Of a stretch of 64,000 nt of DNA, positions 47,828 through 58,084 are shown one piece after another. Each line of letters starts with the position of its first letter. Position 1 is the stretch's first letter. The notes below the pieces were generated by a model. That model saw only the letters and a program-made list of their open reading frames with translations, ran no database searches and was not told the DNA's origin. The position numbers were made by a program, and so were the translations under genes. The DNA is from Bagarius yarrelli. Taxonomy: Eukaryota > Chordata > Actinopteri > Siluriformes > Sisoridae. The DNA lies in assembly GCA_005784505.1 (NCBI GenBank), contig VCAZ01000092.1:829928-893927 (forward strand). The letters run 5' to 3'.

Positions 47828-49100
47828 TCCTAACTCCTCATCCGTGACCCGGGTTAGATTCAGGACCGGACCGCCATCATGGAGCAGCACTTTAATCAAC
47901 TTTTTCCGTCGAGTTACACAAAGTTTCTTTCCTCTTCGCGCTTGCCTGCTGTTAGATAGCCGAGAACCAACGTTACGTCATCGCGACTTCCGGTTCCGTC
48001 CCGTTTCGCGACCCGTTATCTTTTTGTTCAACCCGTATTCGGGACTAATCCCACCTCATGCAACATGATTGGTTGAATACTGGTATTGTTACTATTTATT
48101 GGGTCTTTAACCGCACAGGATGAGCCGTATTGACCAATCCAAGCACAAGAAGCAGAATGATATGGGTGGGAAATAATAACTTTCCAGTTAGCAACTGTTT
48201 ATGGGTTAAAGAAAATAATCAGACTAACTAGAAATCATTTGTACGTGTTTTATTACATTTTATATTATGTATGTTTAAATTCCAAAATACATTTTAACTT
48301 TATTTCCTTATTAAAGATAAGTTACCTCTTAAAATTAATATTTATACATTATTTCACAAAGGACAAATAAACGCACAAATCAACAATTCGATTTAAAAAC
48401 TTAATTTTTTTCGTTATTAGATTAAAAATAATTCTAATCTGTATCGTTATTTAATACCCTGATGACTAGATATAAATCGTATAAAAACGACATTTATAAA
48501 TATAAATACATACATTGTTACGTAGTGTATTTTTTGATGTGAAATTAATGTGTAACGTTAAAAAAAAAAAATCGACGTTTAAATACAACACAAACATTCT
48601 ATAAAAGATAATTTATGAATATAAAAGAATTTTTGTAAATTATAAGCATAAGATTTAAATACCAGTATTATGTAAATAATAATTATAATAATATATAAAA
48701 TAAAAATTTACAGATAACACAATTTGGGAGATAAAAAACTTTATAGATTTTTAAAATAAATAAATAAATATATATATATATATATTCCTTTTTTTAGGAA
48801 ATATAGGCGTTTTATTTTTTTATTGAAATTTTAAAAATATATGCAAGAGGTAAAAACACTAGGCACTTAAACCCAATTAATGTCTAAAATATTTTTATTT
48901 ATCTTAAATGGCAATAATTAATAACTCAATAATTAAGTAATCATAATCAATAAACTCAGTTTGGCCTCTCGGGCTTCCGTACAGAGACTGTGACGTGGTG
49001 CTGGTGAGGAGAGGAGAGCCGGATCATCTCCTCTGAGCTCTGTTCAGACTCCTGCATCCCTGAGCCGCTGTTTATCCTTTACTTCCTCCTCATCCACAAA
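47828..49100. promoter_or_regulatory. divergent rab12 / napg promoter region
   Basis: This stretch of 1,273 bp separates the two start codons. The rab12 side (47,830-48,060) is CpG-rich and holds TTACGTCA (CRE/ATF-like, 47973-47980) and ACTTCCGGT (ETS-like, 47986-47994). The middle (48,230-48,960) is AT-rich and includes one copy of a direct repeat. The napg leader follows at about 48,960-49,100. Function is inferred from layout and motifs. Confidence 0.6.
48275..48690. repeat. direct repeat R, copy 2 (rab12-napg interval)
   Basis: It is collinear with 46,566-46,990 and about 1.7 kb away, with rab12 exon 1 and its CpG region between them. Divergence is small insertions and T/A changes. Confidence 0.75.
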
Positions 49101-49156
49101 ATGGCAGCGCAAAAAATAAACGAGGCCCACGAACACATCGCCAAAGCTGAGAAATG
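49101..49156 (+). CDS. napg: napg coding exon 1
   Basis: This exon encodes MAAQKINEAHEHIAKAEK and two bases of the next codon before donor gtgaga (phase 2). No competing upstream in-frame ATG was noticed near it. Confidence 0.95.
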
Positions 49157-52100
49157 GTGAGAAAAAACATCAGTTCATATCTTTAAATTAAGATTATAAT
49201 TATAAAGAATGTCAACTAACATTATTATAGGGTTTAATCGCTCTAGCGCATGCGCTGTGAGTAGTCGCGGTTGCCTCGGTGACGGCTGTAGTGATGTTGA
49301 TCTTTTGGAGTAGATGATGTTTGTAGGTCATTTAGATTAAAAAGAAAACCTGTCTAACGTGTCATGTTTTTCTGAAGCTTAAAGACCAGCATGACCAAGT
49401 GGAAGCCGGATTATGATGGAGCTGCGTCTGAGATGGCCAAAGCTGGTGAGCAAAACATTTACATTTACATTCCTGGCATTCGGCGGACGTCTTTATCCAG
49501 AGTGACGTACATTTATCTCTTTTATACATCTGGGGCAAGAAGGGGTTTAAGGGCCTTGCTCAGGGGCCCAACATTGGTAGGTTGGTGGTGATCTTCCAAG
49601 TGGTCCCTGTAGTCCAGATGTAGTAGTGCATTTGGTACCTTGGCTTTCAGTGGGGATTTACCCGTCTGATACACCCCTTAATACCACGTCGCAATTATAG
49701 AAACCATCAATACTATACAAAAACAATATACACAGCGTGGTACTACAGACAGAGAACCTTTTCACGTATTGAGGAAAAAAAAACATTTTTAATAAAGCAA
49801 GAAACCCTGTTAAGACTCCAAACCTCTACACTATAACCACAACTGTACCACCTACAACATCTGGAGCAGTTCAGTATCTATAATTTATCTTAATATTAAT
49901 AAACATCACAAAAACATAAAAATAAATAAAATATATGATACATTTAAAGGCTGTGAGCCAGTGGTAACGCTCGGCGGCGCTGGTCTGGAAGTGACGGATA
50001 AACTCTTTCCTGGACTGAGACAAACTAGTTATCTCCCCTCACAATGTCTAACTTTTCCGGAAAAATCTGCCTTAAAAATGTATTTTTAAGTATGTCAGAG
50101 AAAAAGTTAATTTCTCCTCCTCCGTCAGCCGTTGTGGGCGTAAAAGTTTTTATTCAACTGTACAGGCACGTTTCGCTAGTTTACAGGCTGTAGGAATTTA
50201 CTTCAATCAACTATTTAGAGAATGAAAAATTGCTGATGTCATCATCAGGAGGCGGGTTTAAAAATCTAATTGGTCTTTAATAATATTAGCCAGTTATTAA
50301 TCTGCCACTGCTGATATAGTTGAAGTTCCATGGGCAGCACTACTGATTCTGAAGGCTTTGGGCAGATTAGATTAACATGGCAGCACATAGAGACTGAAAT
50401 CTGATTGGACAATAAATCTAAGATCCACTTACACATACTGGAAGCAGTGCAGCAAGAGAAACACTACGAAATGGAGAGAATAAACTGTTGGGAATAAATT
50501 AATACAATTTCATGGAACAAATATTAGAACTTAGGTTGTAAATGTAGGTCAGTGCTTCTGATAGTGTTTAGGCAGCAGAGAAGGACTTGACTGCACATCA
50601 CTGTGTTTCTTAGCACCTTCTACCTCATTTATTAATGTAAACGACTCTGCAGCCCTAAGAACAATTATTAATCAACACATTAAAAACATTTACAGCATTT
50701 GGTAGACGCCCTTATCCAGAGCGACCTACATTTAGGGGTTAAAGGCCTTGCTCAGGGGCCCACAATGGTGGTTGGTGGTGCTTGGAATCCAACCCTGGTT
50801 TTTCTGGTATCAGTCCTACACCTTAACCACTAAGCCACCACTTTCCCTTTAAACCAGGGGTGGGCAATCTCGGTCCTGGAGGGCCGGGGTGTCCTGCAAA
50901 GTTTAGCCCCAACCCTAGTTAAACACACCTGAACCAACTAATCTAGATCTTGCTAGATACACTTAAAACTGACAGGTAAGTGTGTTAAGGCAAGCTGGAG
51001 CTACACCATTCCTAATTTCTCCTAAAGCAGTGTCACATGTCTGAATCATGCAGCCCACCAGGTTATTATTAGTTTAGATTGCTAGTTTTGGGGTGATAAA
51101 TAATAACGTCATTGCTTTCTTACAGCTGTGGCGTTTAAAAACGCGAAGCAGTTCGATCAAGCAAAGGAGGCGTATCTGAAGGAGGCGGAGTACCATACAG
51201 AGAACAAAGCGTATCCTTTGCCCACATCTGCGTCCAATATCTTATATTAAACACCACATCGCTGTTTAATCCGCAGTTCTGGTGAAACAAACTTCTCTTC
51301 CAGATGTGTCCACTACCAGTTTTACTCAAACAACCCTCGAACAAATAGCAAAGCTTCTACCGGAATTCTGGAAAGGCGACACGAAATACTCAGTCACTCG
51401 GTGGTTTTCATTGCTAGGCATTTGGGCAGTTCTGCGTTGTGGATATCACAGGGTTTCACACACCGTTACAGGTGCTTGAGTCGAGGTACAGCGTGTCCTT
51501 ACGCCGTTATTTCAGTGTTCTTCATAATTATTATAATAATCTGACGTTTCCATGTTTCATTCAGAGCTTCAGTTCATCCTGAACACTGAACTTTATTAAT
51601 AAAAGAAATTTTATGAAACCAAATCATTTTTTTTTAAGATGGATGATGATGTCATACAGAAATTCCAACTATGAAGAAAAAGCATAGAAACTCCAATTCT
51701 GGTTATAAATGTAAAGATGTAAACACGTAATTACACCGCAGAGGAATTAGGAAAAAAGTGTATCTTAAAAATTGTTCCGAACAAATAAATAGAAAATATA
51801 TTTCTATTATATCTATATTGCTATATAATCACAAAGTCAAGTCAAAGGAGTTCCATTTTGAACATATTTACTTGTTTTTTCTTTGGTAAAAGAGTTAATT
51901 AGTTTAATGAATGTTAATGCTGGTAATTATTTAGTTGGTTTATTTGAGGAGACACAGTTCTAGTGACGGTGTTCCGCAGAGTTTAATTAAACACACCTGA
52001 ACAAACTAATTAAGGTGTTGCTAGGTATACTTGAAACTTACAGGTAGGTGTGTTGAGGCAAGTTGGGGCTAAACTCTGCAGGACACCAGCCCTCCAGGAC

Positions 52101-55100
52101 ATAGTTTGGACACCCCTGTAGTAGACTAATGCTGTAAGGCAATGGTTCCCAAACCTTTTTTTGTCAAGCCTACCTCCCCAGAAGGCAGGAGGGGGACACC
52201 CTGAAAAGGTCGCCAGTCCATCACAGGGCCCCACACACTTACACTTACTCCTATGGGCAATTTAGTATCAATCTAACATACATGTTTTTGGACTGTGGGA
52301 GGAAACCGGAGAACCCGGAATAAACCCACGCAAGCACAGGGAGAACATGAAAACTCCACACAAGAAGACCCCTGCCTGGGAATCGAACCCGGGACCTTCT
52401 CGCTGTGTGACAACAGTGCTAACCACTAAGCCACTAAACCACAACTTATTACCTATAACATATATACCTATAATATGATTATTACCAATTGTTTTCCATT
52501 CTTTCCTGAACTTCAGTCAACAGATTGTTCCATGCTGCAAAGTAAGTGACCATAAGTGCTACACAATTCTGTTCAATAGAACATTTTTCTAATTCCCTTT
52601 TTCGACTCCAGGGCGATTGAGCAAGCAGGTATGATGCTGAAGGTTAGTTCACGTTTGTTAATCTGGGCTTACGTTTGGTTTAAACAGCTAGTATAATAAT
52701 GTAAGCCAGAGTGTTTTAATTATGACATAACAGATTGAACCACCGAAGCCGATTGTGTGATTTCTATAGGATATGAAGAGACTTCCGGAAGCTGTTGAAC
52801 TGATTGAGAAAGCCAGCGTGATGTACGTGGAGAACGGAACGTCGGGAACTGCAGGCATAGCTTTGGACAGAGCCGGCAAGTATGTGAGCGAATGATGATC
52901 ATCGCATTCTGCACCTCATATAAAGAAAAAAAGAAATTTATGATTGAAAAATTCAAAATTTACACACATAAATGCTATTTATCTTAAATTTGGTCACATG
53001 GTATGTAAGAAATTTGGTCACATGGTATGTTTTTTGTCAGTGTGTTTTTATCCTTTGATTTTATTATGTTAGCTGCTGTTTTTAGGTGCATTTGGTGACA
53101 CACAAATTGTATTATTTGACTTTATTTTAAATAATTAATGTGAAAATTTTAACAGCTGTTCGATCTTTTTCTTACAGACTTATTGAACCGGTGGATCTGG
53201 AGAAAGCGGTGGACTTGTATCAGAAAGCTGCGTCTGTTTTTGAGGTGAGATGGCATTGAACCCGAGCGGCATGACACAAGCACGAGTGCGGTTATAACAA
53301 ATATCAGTATTTAGTATTAATAAATAAGAAGAAAATAATATAGGTGAATAATATAGTGGCAGCACGGTGGCTTAGTCGTTAGCACTGTTGCCTCACAGCA
53401 AGAAGGTCCCGGGTTCCTGCGCAGGGGTCTTTCTGTGCTGAGTATATGTTCTCCATGTGCTTGTGTGGGTTTACTCCGGGTTCTCCGGTTTCCTCCCACA
53501 GTCCAAAAACATGTTAGATTGATTGGTGTAATAAACTGGTTGTAATTATTTAATGAGTTATAATGTACAGCATTTACCTTGGAGATCAGACAACTCTACT
53601 TGCTAAAGCACTTGCTACACGGGATGCTGGCCGGATGCTACGGCATTCACTCTGGCGTTTAATACACCAACTAGCGGTTGGGTGTCTAAAGCTGACTCGT
53701 AACCTAAATTATAGCTCGCAACTCGTGTCGCAAAAAACCTATTAGTTGGGACACTCGAAAGTCAAGTTACCACTTTACTAAAGTTACCTAAAGAGGAGAA
53801 TAATAAAGTATGGATCATGCAGCACAATGCAGGACGTGCAGCACAATGTGCAGAAGAGCAAAGCGGAAAAAAAAAAAAAAAAAAAAAAACAAAAAAAAAA
53901 AAAAAACATGGATAAAATATTTCTTTGACATGTTTTGCATATATTACATAGTTTTTTTTTCTTTTTAAGTACAAAAAATAAAATTTTAATAAATTTTGGT
54001 AGTTTGATGGTGAGTCAGGCTTTTCTGAAGGTAGATTTATGGGGGTTCAAATGACAGATAACCCCTAAAAAGAATTAAATGCCCCTGTGTTAATACATAC
54101 TTATATAAATAAAAAACTCAGCATCAGTTGATTTACTTTAAAGTTTTTCTTTGTCCTCTACATGTAGAATGAGGACCGGCTCAGACAGGCTGCAGAGCTG
54201 CTAGGAAAAGCGTCCAGACTTCTGGTGCGACTGCGCAGGTAAACATGCGCAGGCGTCTTTAAGTTTCACCCAGTCTTACCTTCAGTCACATGTTTATACT
54301 TTTCTCTTGTCCGTTTTTGCGTAACTGATTAAGACCAGAGCAGAGTCTTGACTAATTTTAGGCGATAATGCAGTGGATCTTGTCTTATGCTATATCTGTC
54401 TCACTGCACCACAGGCTGGATGAGGCAGCTGTCTCTCTGCAGAAAGAGAAGAACATGTACAAGGAGATAGAGAATTATCCCACTTGCTTCAAGGTACAGT
54501 TACGAGACGTTTAGGGACACATTTTGCCAACATGAGGGTTTAAATGTTCTTAATTCTGTTATTTGTCCTTTCATTAGTGTCAGTTTTTGACCAAAGGACA
54601 ATTTTTCTGGGTGCTCGACTGTTTCCATAAATAGTTTCAGCACCACCCACTATTATATCACCATCAGCAGATGATCTACAGTCAGTTTATTATCTCATTT
54701 ACTATCTCTAGGTGGACAGGTGACTGCAGTGACGTGTTCTTGTTACCTGTGATTGTAGATCTGCTTTGTGTGTGTGTGTGTGTGTGTGTGTGGTATTTTT
54801 TGTGTGTAGAAAACCATAGCACAAGTGCTGGTCCATCTCCATCGAGGCGACTTCGTAGCAGCGGATAAGTGTGTAAAAGAGAGTTACAGGTATGACCCTG
54901 TAGGCTTTACGACGTTAGCTATACCTATTTTTTGGATTATCGCAAAAATAAAAAATCTACTTCAATAAAAGTCGTGATTTTGCTGATGACAAAAATGGCG
55001 GAAAGCGAGCGGTATGTTTGCGTCCGGACATTGTTTAAACGTAATATATATATAAGAAAGTAGTGGCGACCATATTTTTCAAATATTTGGTGGCAGTTTA

Positions 55101-56024
55101 TCAGGAAGTGCTGATTTTGTGACATTTTTTAATTTGCATTTGTGGATAGAAACACAGTGTTTAGATAGAAAGAGTGACAGAGATCGTCAGGCGACTCCAC
55201 TTGGTATCAGAAAGTTTCAAGACACATCAATAGATGGCAGTACAAGGCTGAATGCTGCCATCTAATGGCGGGTCTTGATGCTTTTTGATACCCCTTTGTA
55301 TATTAAATAAAGTGAAATAAATCCATTTTTTCCCACCTGTAAGTTGCGATGTCTCTCCTCGGTTTTGCATGCAATTTTTAAAACGGCCACAAAATGGCAC
55401 CATAAATTATCGGATTCGATATTACAAAACTGATAACAAAGAAGGCTTAAATATCGTCAAACATATCAGGTAAACGCGATAATCGAATGATCTTTTATTT
55501 TTAAAGTTGATCAATGTAAAAAAAAAGAGAATTCCCATGATTACTTTCTTTCCTTAAGAGCTTCCTGTTCTGTAATTTCTTTTCTAAATGTGCACCTCTG
55601 CTTCCTGTCTTAGTCTTCCCGGGTTTAGCGGCAGTGAGGACTGTGTGATGATGGAGACTTTACTGGCGGGTTACGATGAGCAAGATGAAGATCAGGTGTT
55701 CCGTGTGTGTAACTCGCCTCTTCTGAAGTACATGGATAACGACGTAAGAGACCACTGCGCTCAGTCGCAATCTCATACACACATTTTACTAGCTATATTA
55801 TTGAAATGCAAATAATGTTCTTACAGGATCTAATTTGTTAGGTATGATGCGTAAGACATGACTAACGGCGCTCTGTTCTTGGACAGTATGCAAAGCTGGC
55901 CATCTCTCTAAAAGTACCTGGAGGAGGTGGGATAAAAAAGAAATCTTCCAGCGCTCCACAAGAGGGCGCTTCGGGAGCACCTGCAGCAGAGGAGGAGGAC
56001 GAGTATGAAGGAGGATTGTGCTAG
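49101..56024 (+). CDS. napg: NAPG (gamma-SNAP), complete, twelve coding exons
   Basis: Gamma-soluble NSF attachment protein joins the 20S complex that disassembles SNARE bundles after fusion; it acts on cytosolic faces of the secretory and endosomal system. Exons are 49101-49156, 49378-49445, 51126-51210, 52524-52541, 52612-52642, 52770-52879, 53178-53244, 54168-54238, 54415-54493, 54810-54889, 55614-55743 and 55887-56024. They total 933 nt, or 310 residues plus stop (human 312 as I recall). All phases agree and every junction is GT-AG. The protein starts MAAQKINEAHEHIAKAEK, has alpha-solenoid SNAP repeats (KWKPDYDGAASE, LFHAAKAIEQAGMMLK, LIEKASVMYVENGT, ELLGKASRLL) and ends EEEDEYEGGLC, a typical gamma-SNAP tail. 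The ATG lies in ACAAAATGGC, a fair Kozak context, with rab12 head-to-head 1.27 kb upstream. I cannot say which teleost co-orthologue this is. Confidence 0.97.
49245..49256. promoter_or_regulatory. NRF1-like palindrome in napg intron 1
   Basis: AGCGCATGCGCT is a perfect 12-bp palindrome that contains the NRF1 core GCGCATGCGC. It lies 90 bp after napg exon 1, a usual place for NRF1 at housekeeping promoters. Binding is inferred. Confidence 0.5.
49378..49445 (+). CDS. napg: napg coding exon 2
   Basis: This exon encodes LKTSMTKWKPDYDGAASEMA and KA, after acceptor tctgaag and before donor gtgagc. KWKPDYD is the most conserved piece of the first helical repeat. Confidence 0.95.
49457..49602 (-). 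mobile_element. SINE family A, napg intron 2
   Basis: It begins 12 bp after napg exon 2 and ends near the start of the hAT-like repeat at 49,617. The tRNA-like head is missing. Confidence 0.6.
49617..50610. mobile_element. hAT-like element Z, copy 2, napg intron 2
   Basis: It is collinear with 12635-13690 (gtgcatttggtacc, gatttacccgtctgatacac, actatacaaaaacaatatac, tgggcagcactactgattct). The left terminus is degraded. It has no SINE at the matching position. Confidence 0.65.
50686..50844 (-). mobile_element. SINE family A, napg intron 2
   Basis: It is a nearly complete reverse copy, from acatttacagcatttggtag to taagccaccactttcc. Confidence 0.65.
50858..51030. mobile_element. hAT-like MITE, left part, napg intron 2
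   Basis: It starts aggggtgggcaatctcggtc, then ctggagggccggggtgtcct and aaacacacctgaacc. This is a repeat I recall as widespread in fish. Confidence 0.55.
51126..51210 (+). CDS. napg: napg coding exon 3
   Basis: This exon encodes VAFKNAKQFDQAKEAYLKEA and EYHTENK after acceptor cttacag. Its donor GC|gtatcc departs from consensus at +4 to +6, so it is a weak site, and an 18-nt exon follows. Confidence 0.95.
51380..51775. mobile_element. inverted relative of the 40,070 element, napg intron 3
   Basis: atcacagggtttcacacacc, gttacaggtgcttgagtcga, ttaccgccg-like and ctatgcttttt-type blocks match 40,140-40,400 in reverse. Termini were not found. Confidence 0.65.
51950..52125. mobile_element. hAT-like MITE, napg intron 3
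   Basis: It contains attaaacacacctgaacaaa and ends ccagccctccaggacatagt..cacccct, the inverse of the start of the repeat at 50,858. Confidence 0.6.
52172..52437 (-). mobile_element. Mermaid-like SINE in napg intron 3
   Basis: It is a reverse copy beginning at ggcaggagggggacaccctg and ending in the tRNA-like head. It lies directly after the hAT-type repeat ending at about 52,125. Confidence 0.7.
52524..52541 (+). CDS. napg: napg coding exon 4, 18-nt microexon
   Basis: This microexon of 18 nt (ATTGTTCCATGCTGCAAA) lies between acceptor gtcaacag and donor gtaagt. It supplies the LFHAA core of the conserved LFHAAKA helix and keeps phase 2 on both sides. Skipping would delete six residues without a frameshift. 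Confidence 0.93.
52612..52642 (+). CDS. napg: napg coding exon 5
   Basis: This 31-nt exon encodes AIEQAGMMLK after acceptor gactccag. The preceding intron is only 70 bp. It ends in phase 0 at donor gttagt. Confidence 0.94.
52770..52879 (+). CDS. napg: napg coding exon 6
   Basis: This exon encodes DMKRLPEAVELIEKASVMYV through IALDRAG after acceptor ttctatag. It covers the two central helical hairpins. The donor AA|gtatgt is phase 2. Confidence 0.95.
53178..53244 (+). CDS. napg: napg coding exon 7
   Basis: This exon encodes LIEPVDLEKAVDLYQKAASV and FE. The acceptor is ttcttacag and the donor gtgaga. It matches the family's LIENVDPEKAVQLYQ helix. Confidence 0.95.
53354..53526 (+). mobile_element. 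Mermaid-like SINE, 3'-truncated, napg intron 7
   Basis: It begins tggcagcacggtggcttagt and stops after ttagattgattggtg, so the 3' half is missing. Confidence 0.65.
53869..53907. repeat. poly(A) run, napg intron 7
   Basis: Some 37 A bases are broken by one C. No retroposed body was recognised upstream. Confidence 0.9.
54168..54238 (+). CDS. napg: napg coding exon 8
   Basis: This exon encodes NEDRLRQAAELLGKASRLLV and RLR. The acceptor is tacatgtag and the donor AG|gtaaac (phase 2). Confidence 0.95.
54415..54493 (+). CDS. napg: napg coding exon 9
   Basis: This exon encodes LDEAAVSLQKEKNMYKEIEN and YPTCFK. The acceptor is caccacag and the donor AAG|gtacag (phase 0). EKNMYKEIENYPTC is almost invariant in gamma-SNAPs. 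Confidence 0.96.
54766..54792. repeat. (TG)n at napg exon 10 acceptor
   Basis: About 12 TG units, then gtatttttt and the acceptor gtgtgtag at 54,809. Confidence 0.95.
54810..54889 (+). CDS. napg: napg coding exon 10
   Basis: This exon encodes KTIAQVLVHLHRGDFVAADK and CVKESY. The acceptor follows a (TG)n run and a T6 tract (gtattttttgtgtgtag), so it lacks an ordinary pyrimidine tract. The donor is AG|gtatga. Confidence 0.95.
54890..55613. other. napg intron 10, likely decayed MITE material
   Basis: ttggattatcgcaaaaat near 54,935 and aaacgcgataatcgaatgat near 55,475 look like inverse ends of an old element. Confidence 0.35.
55614..55743 (+). CDS. napg: napg coding exon 11
   Basis: This exon encodes LPGFSGSEDCVMMETLLAGY through SPLLKYMDND. 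The acceptor is ctgtcttag and the donor GAC|gtaaga. GFxGSEDC and YDEQDEDQ are family signatures. Confidence 0.96.
55887..56024 (+). CDS. napg: napg coding exon 12, with stop
   Basis: This exon encodes YAKLAISLKVPGGGIKKKSS to the acidic tail EEEDEYEGGLC, then TAG. The VPGGGIKKKS motif and Cys end match gamma-SNAP. The Ala/Pro-rich linker between them is the least conserved part. Confidence 0.96.
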   Translation, partial: YAKLAISLKVPGGGGIKKKSSSAPQEGASGAPAAEEEDEYEGGLC

Positions 56025-56455
56025 GTTTATCTAAAAAACAAGCAATAGTGTAAAAAAAAGAGAGAAAGACACTAAAAACAGGATAGAGAACGTGTACAAG
56101 AGTTACACCAGGTATGTGTTTATAGAGTTTGTGACTTCCCCAATGCACAGAGTGGAAATCTTTCAAAACCTGATGTTTTCTGTGCTGCGTGTCACCCTGT
56201 CAGCAAAGCTCACTGTAAAAAAGAGTAAAGAGTTTTTCATTGTAATGTTTTTAATTCTAAAAATCGTCTTTTCAGAGGTAAAACTGGCACGGATGTGCAA
56301 AAATAATAGTACAGCTGATTATGGCGATATTTTTTCCTTAGTATGTGTTAAACGACTTCCTTCTCCGTTCCTGTAGTTGGTGCTGACACATTTGTCTCCG
56401 GATTTGTATTTGTTGTATTTTTAGCTATTTATTTATTTATTAATTATTGCAATGG

Positions 56456-56569
56456 ACCCATCCAGGGTGTCCCCCTCCTGCCTTTCGCCCTTTCAGAGAC
56501 GGCTGGGATCGACTCCAGCAGATCCTCGTGACCCCGAATTAGGAAATAAGCAGGTATAGAAGATAAATA
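56456..56569 (+). mobile_element. Mermaid-like SINE 3' end
   Basis: Only the gggtgtccccctcctgcctt to ggtatagaagataaataaat part is present. It follows the napg stop by 0.4 kb, so it may be in the napg 3' UTR. Confidence 0.65.
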
Positions 56570-57061
56570 AATTATTGCAGTGTATTGAAATATGTATTGT
56601 ATTGCAATGTATCGTTATATATTGTATCGTGAGGCCCTTACACAGCCCTACTAGTCATAAAGCACAAGTAAACAATGTGACATTTGTCCGTATTTTGACG
56701 ATGTTTGTTTACAGACGTTCCTTTATTTCTGTTTTATGTGACAATCTTCATGTTTAAGGTTTGACTGGTATCGATTTTTATTATTTTACCTACAGAATAT
56801 CGTTGCAGCGAGTTTTCAGTAAATAGATTTCCTAAGACAGGGAAAAGGACAAGCCTGATGTGCAGAAATACACAATCTATTTTGTTAAATATTTATTTTA
56901 TTCACCAAAAATCCTTTTATTACATTAATCTGAACTGTACAATGTTAAAAAAACTGAGCTATTGTCATGTGTCCAGTGACCCTGTATCATGTGTTTGTAT
57001 TTCTGTTTAGGGGACCAGACTTATAAAACTGTGAATAAGTTGTATAAAATAAGTGAAGAAG

Positions 57062-57247
57062 CGGGAAGTGGTAGCGCAGGTTTTAAATTGCTGATTGGAA
57101 GATCAGAGTTTAATTCCCAGCACAACCGAGCCACCACTGTTGGGCCCCTGAGCAAGGCCCCTTAACCCCCAATTTGCTCAGTTGTATAAAAGAGATAATT
57201 GTAAGTCACTCTGCATAAGGGTGTCTGCCAAATGCTGTAAATGTAAA
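57062..57247 (+). mobile_element. SINE family A
   Basis: It is a full-length plus copy, cgggaagtggtagcgcaggt to aaatgctgtaaatgta, in the napg-piezo2 interval. Confidence 0.65.
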
Positions 57248-57440
57248 ATGAATATTAAATTGTTGATGTAGTTTATCATTGTATGTAGATGATACTGTAT
57301 GTTGTACAATAACTTATTCATTCTGCTCTTAAACTTGGCCATGTCTTTGTTTTAGCTGTATTTGTCCAGAGTCTAAACTATTCCTTTACTATATAAATAT
57401 AAGATAATATAATATAAAATAATATAATTGATTTAAAACG

Positions 57441-57672
57441 TAGTTAGCACTGTTGCCTCACAGCAAAAGGTTCCGGGTTCGATTCCCCTGCAGGGGTCTT
57501 TCTATGTGGAGTTTGCATGTTCTCACTGTGTTTGCGTGGGTTTTCTCCGGGTTCTCCGGTTTCCTCCCACAGTCCAAAACCTTGTATGTTAGATTGATTG
57601 GTGATTCTAAAATTACCCATAGGAGTGAGTGTGAGTGTGTGTGTGTGGCCCTGTGATGGACTGGTGACCTGA
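57441..57672 (+). mobile_element. Mermaid-like SINE, 3'-truncated
   Basis: It runs from gttagcactgttgcctcaca to gtgatggactggtgacctg and lacks the last 110 bp seen in full copies. Confidence 0.65.
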
Positions 57673-58084
57673 TAAATAACTGATCTAAAAAACTTGGATA
57701 TATTTTGATGATATCCACTAGTTGTCTTACTTAAAAAAGGAAAGACAAAGTATTAACTTCTGTGTGCTGCAATAATTTCAAGAACCTGAGGTAAAATTAA
57801 AGTCAAATGACAGTTTTTATTTTTAGGTTTTGACTGGTAATCAATTTTTTTGTCACATGACCCGCAGTTCGCTTGCGTTCTAAAATTTAAGTAAAGTTGG
57901 GGAAAAAACTAGCGTGACGCGTCGCTCTTGTTTGAAATAATGGAACTGGCCCTGCAAAAGACATGTCCGATATGTGAATGACCCCAAACACAGTTTAAAC
58001 CCTAAACCCTGTTTACATTTAGGAGTAAAACTGTGCTCTAAAAAGGTAAAAAAACGTATATCCAGCAGCAAAGGTGTTTAGAGT

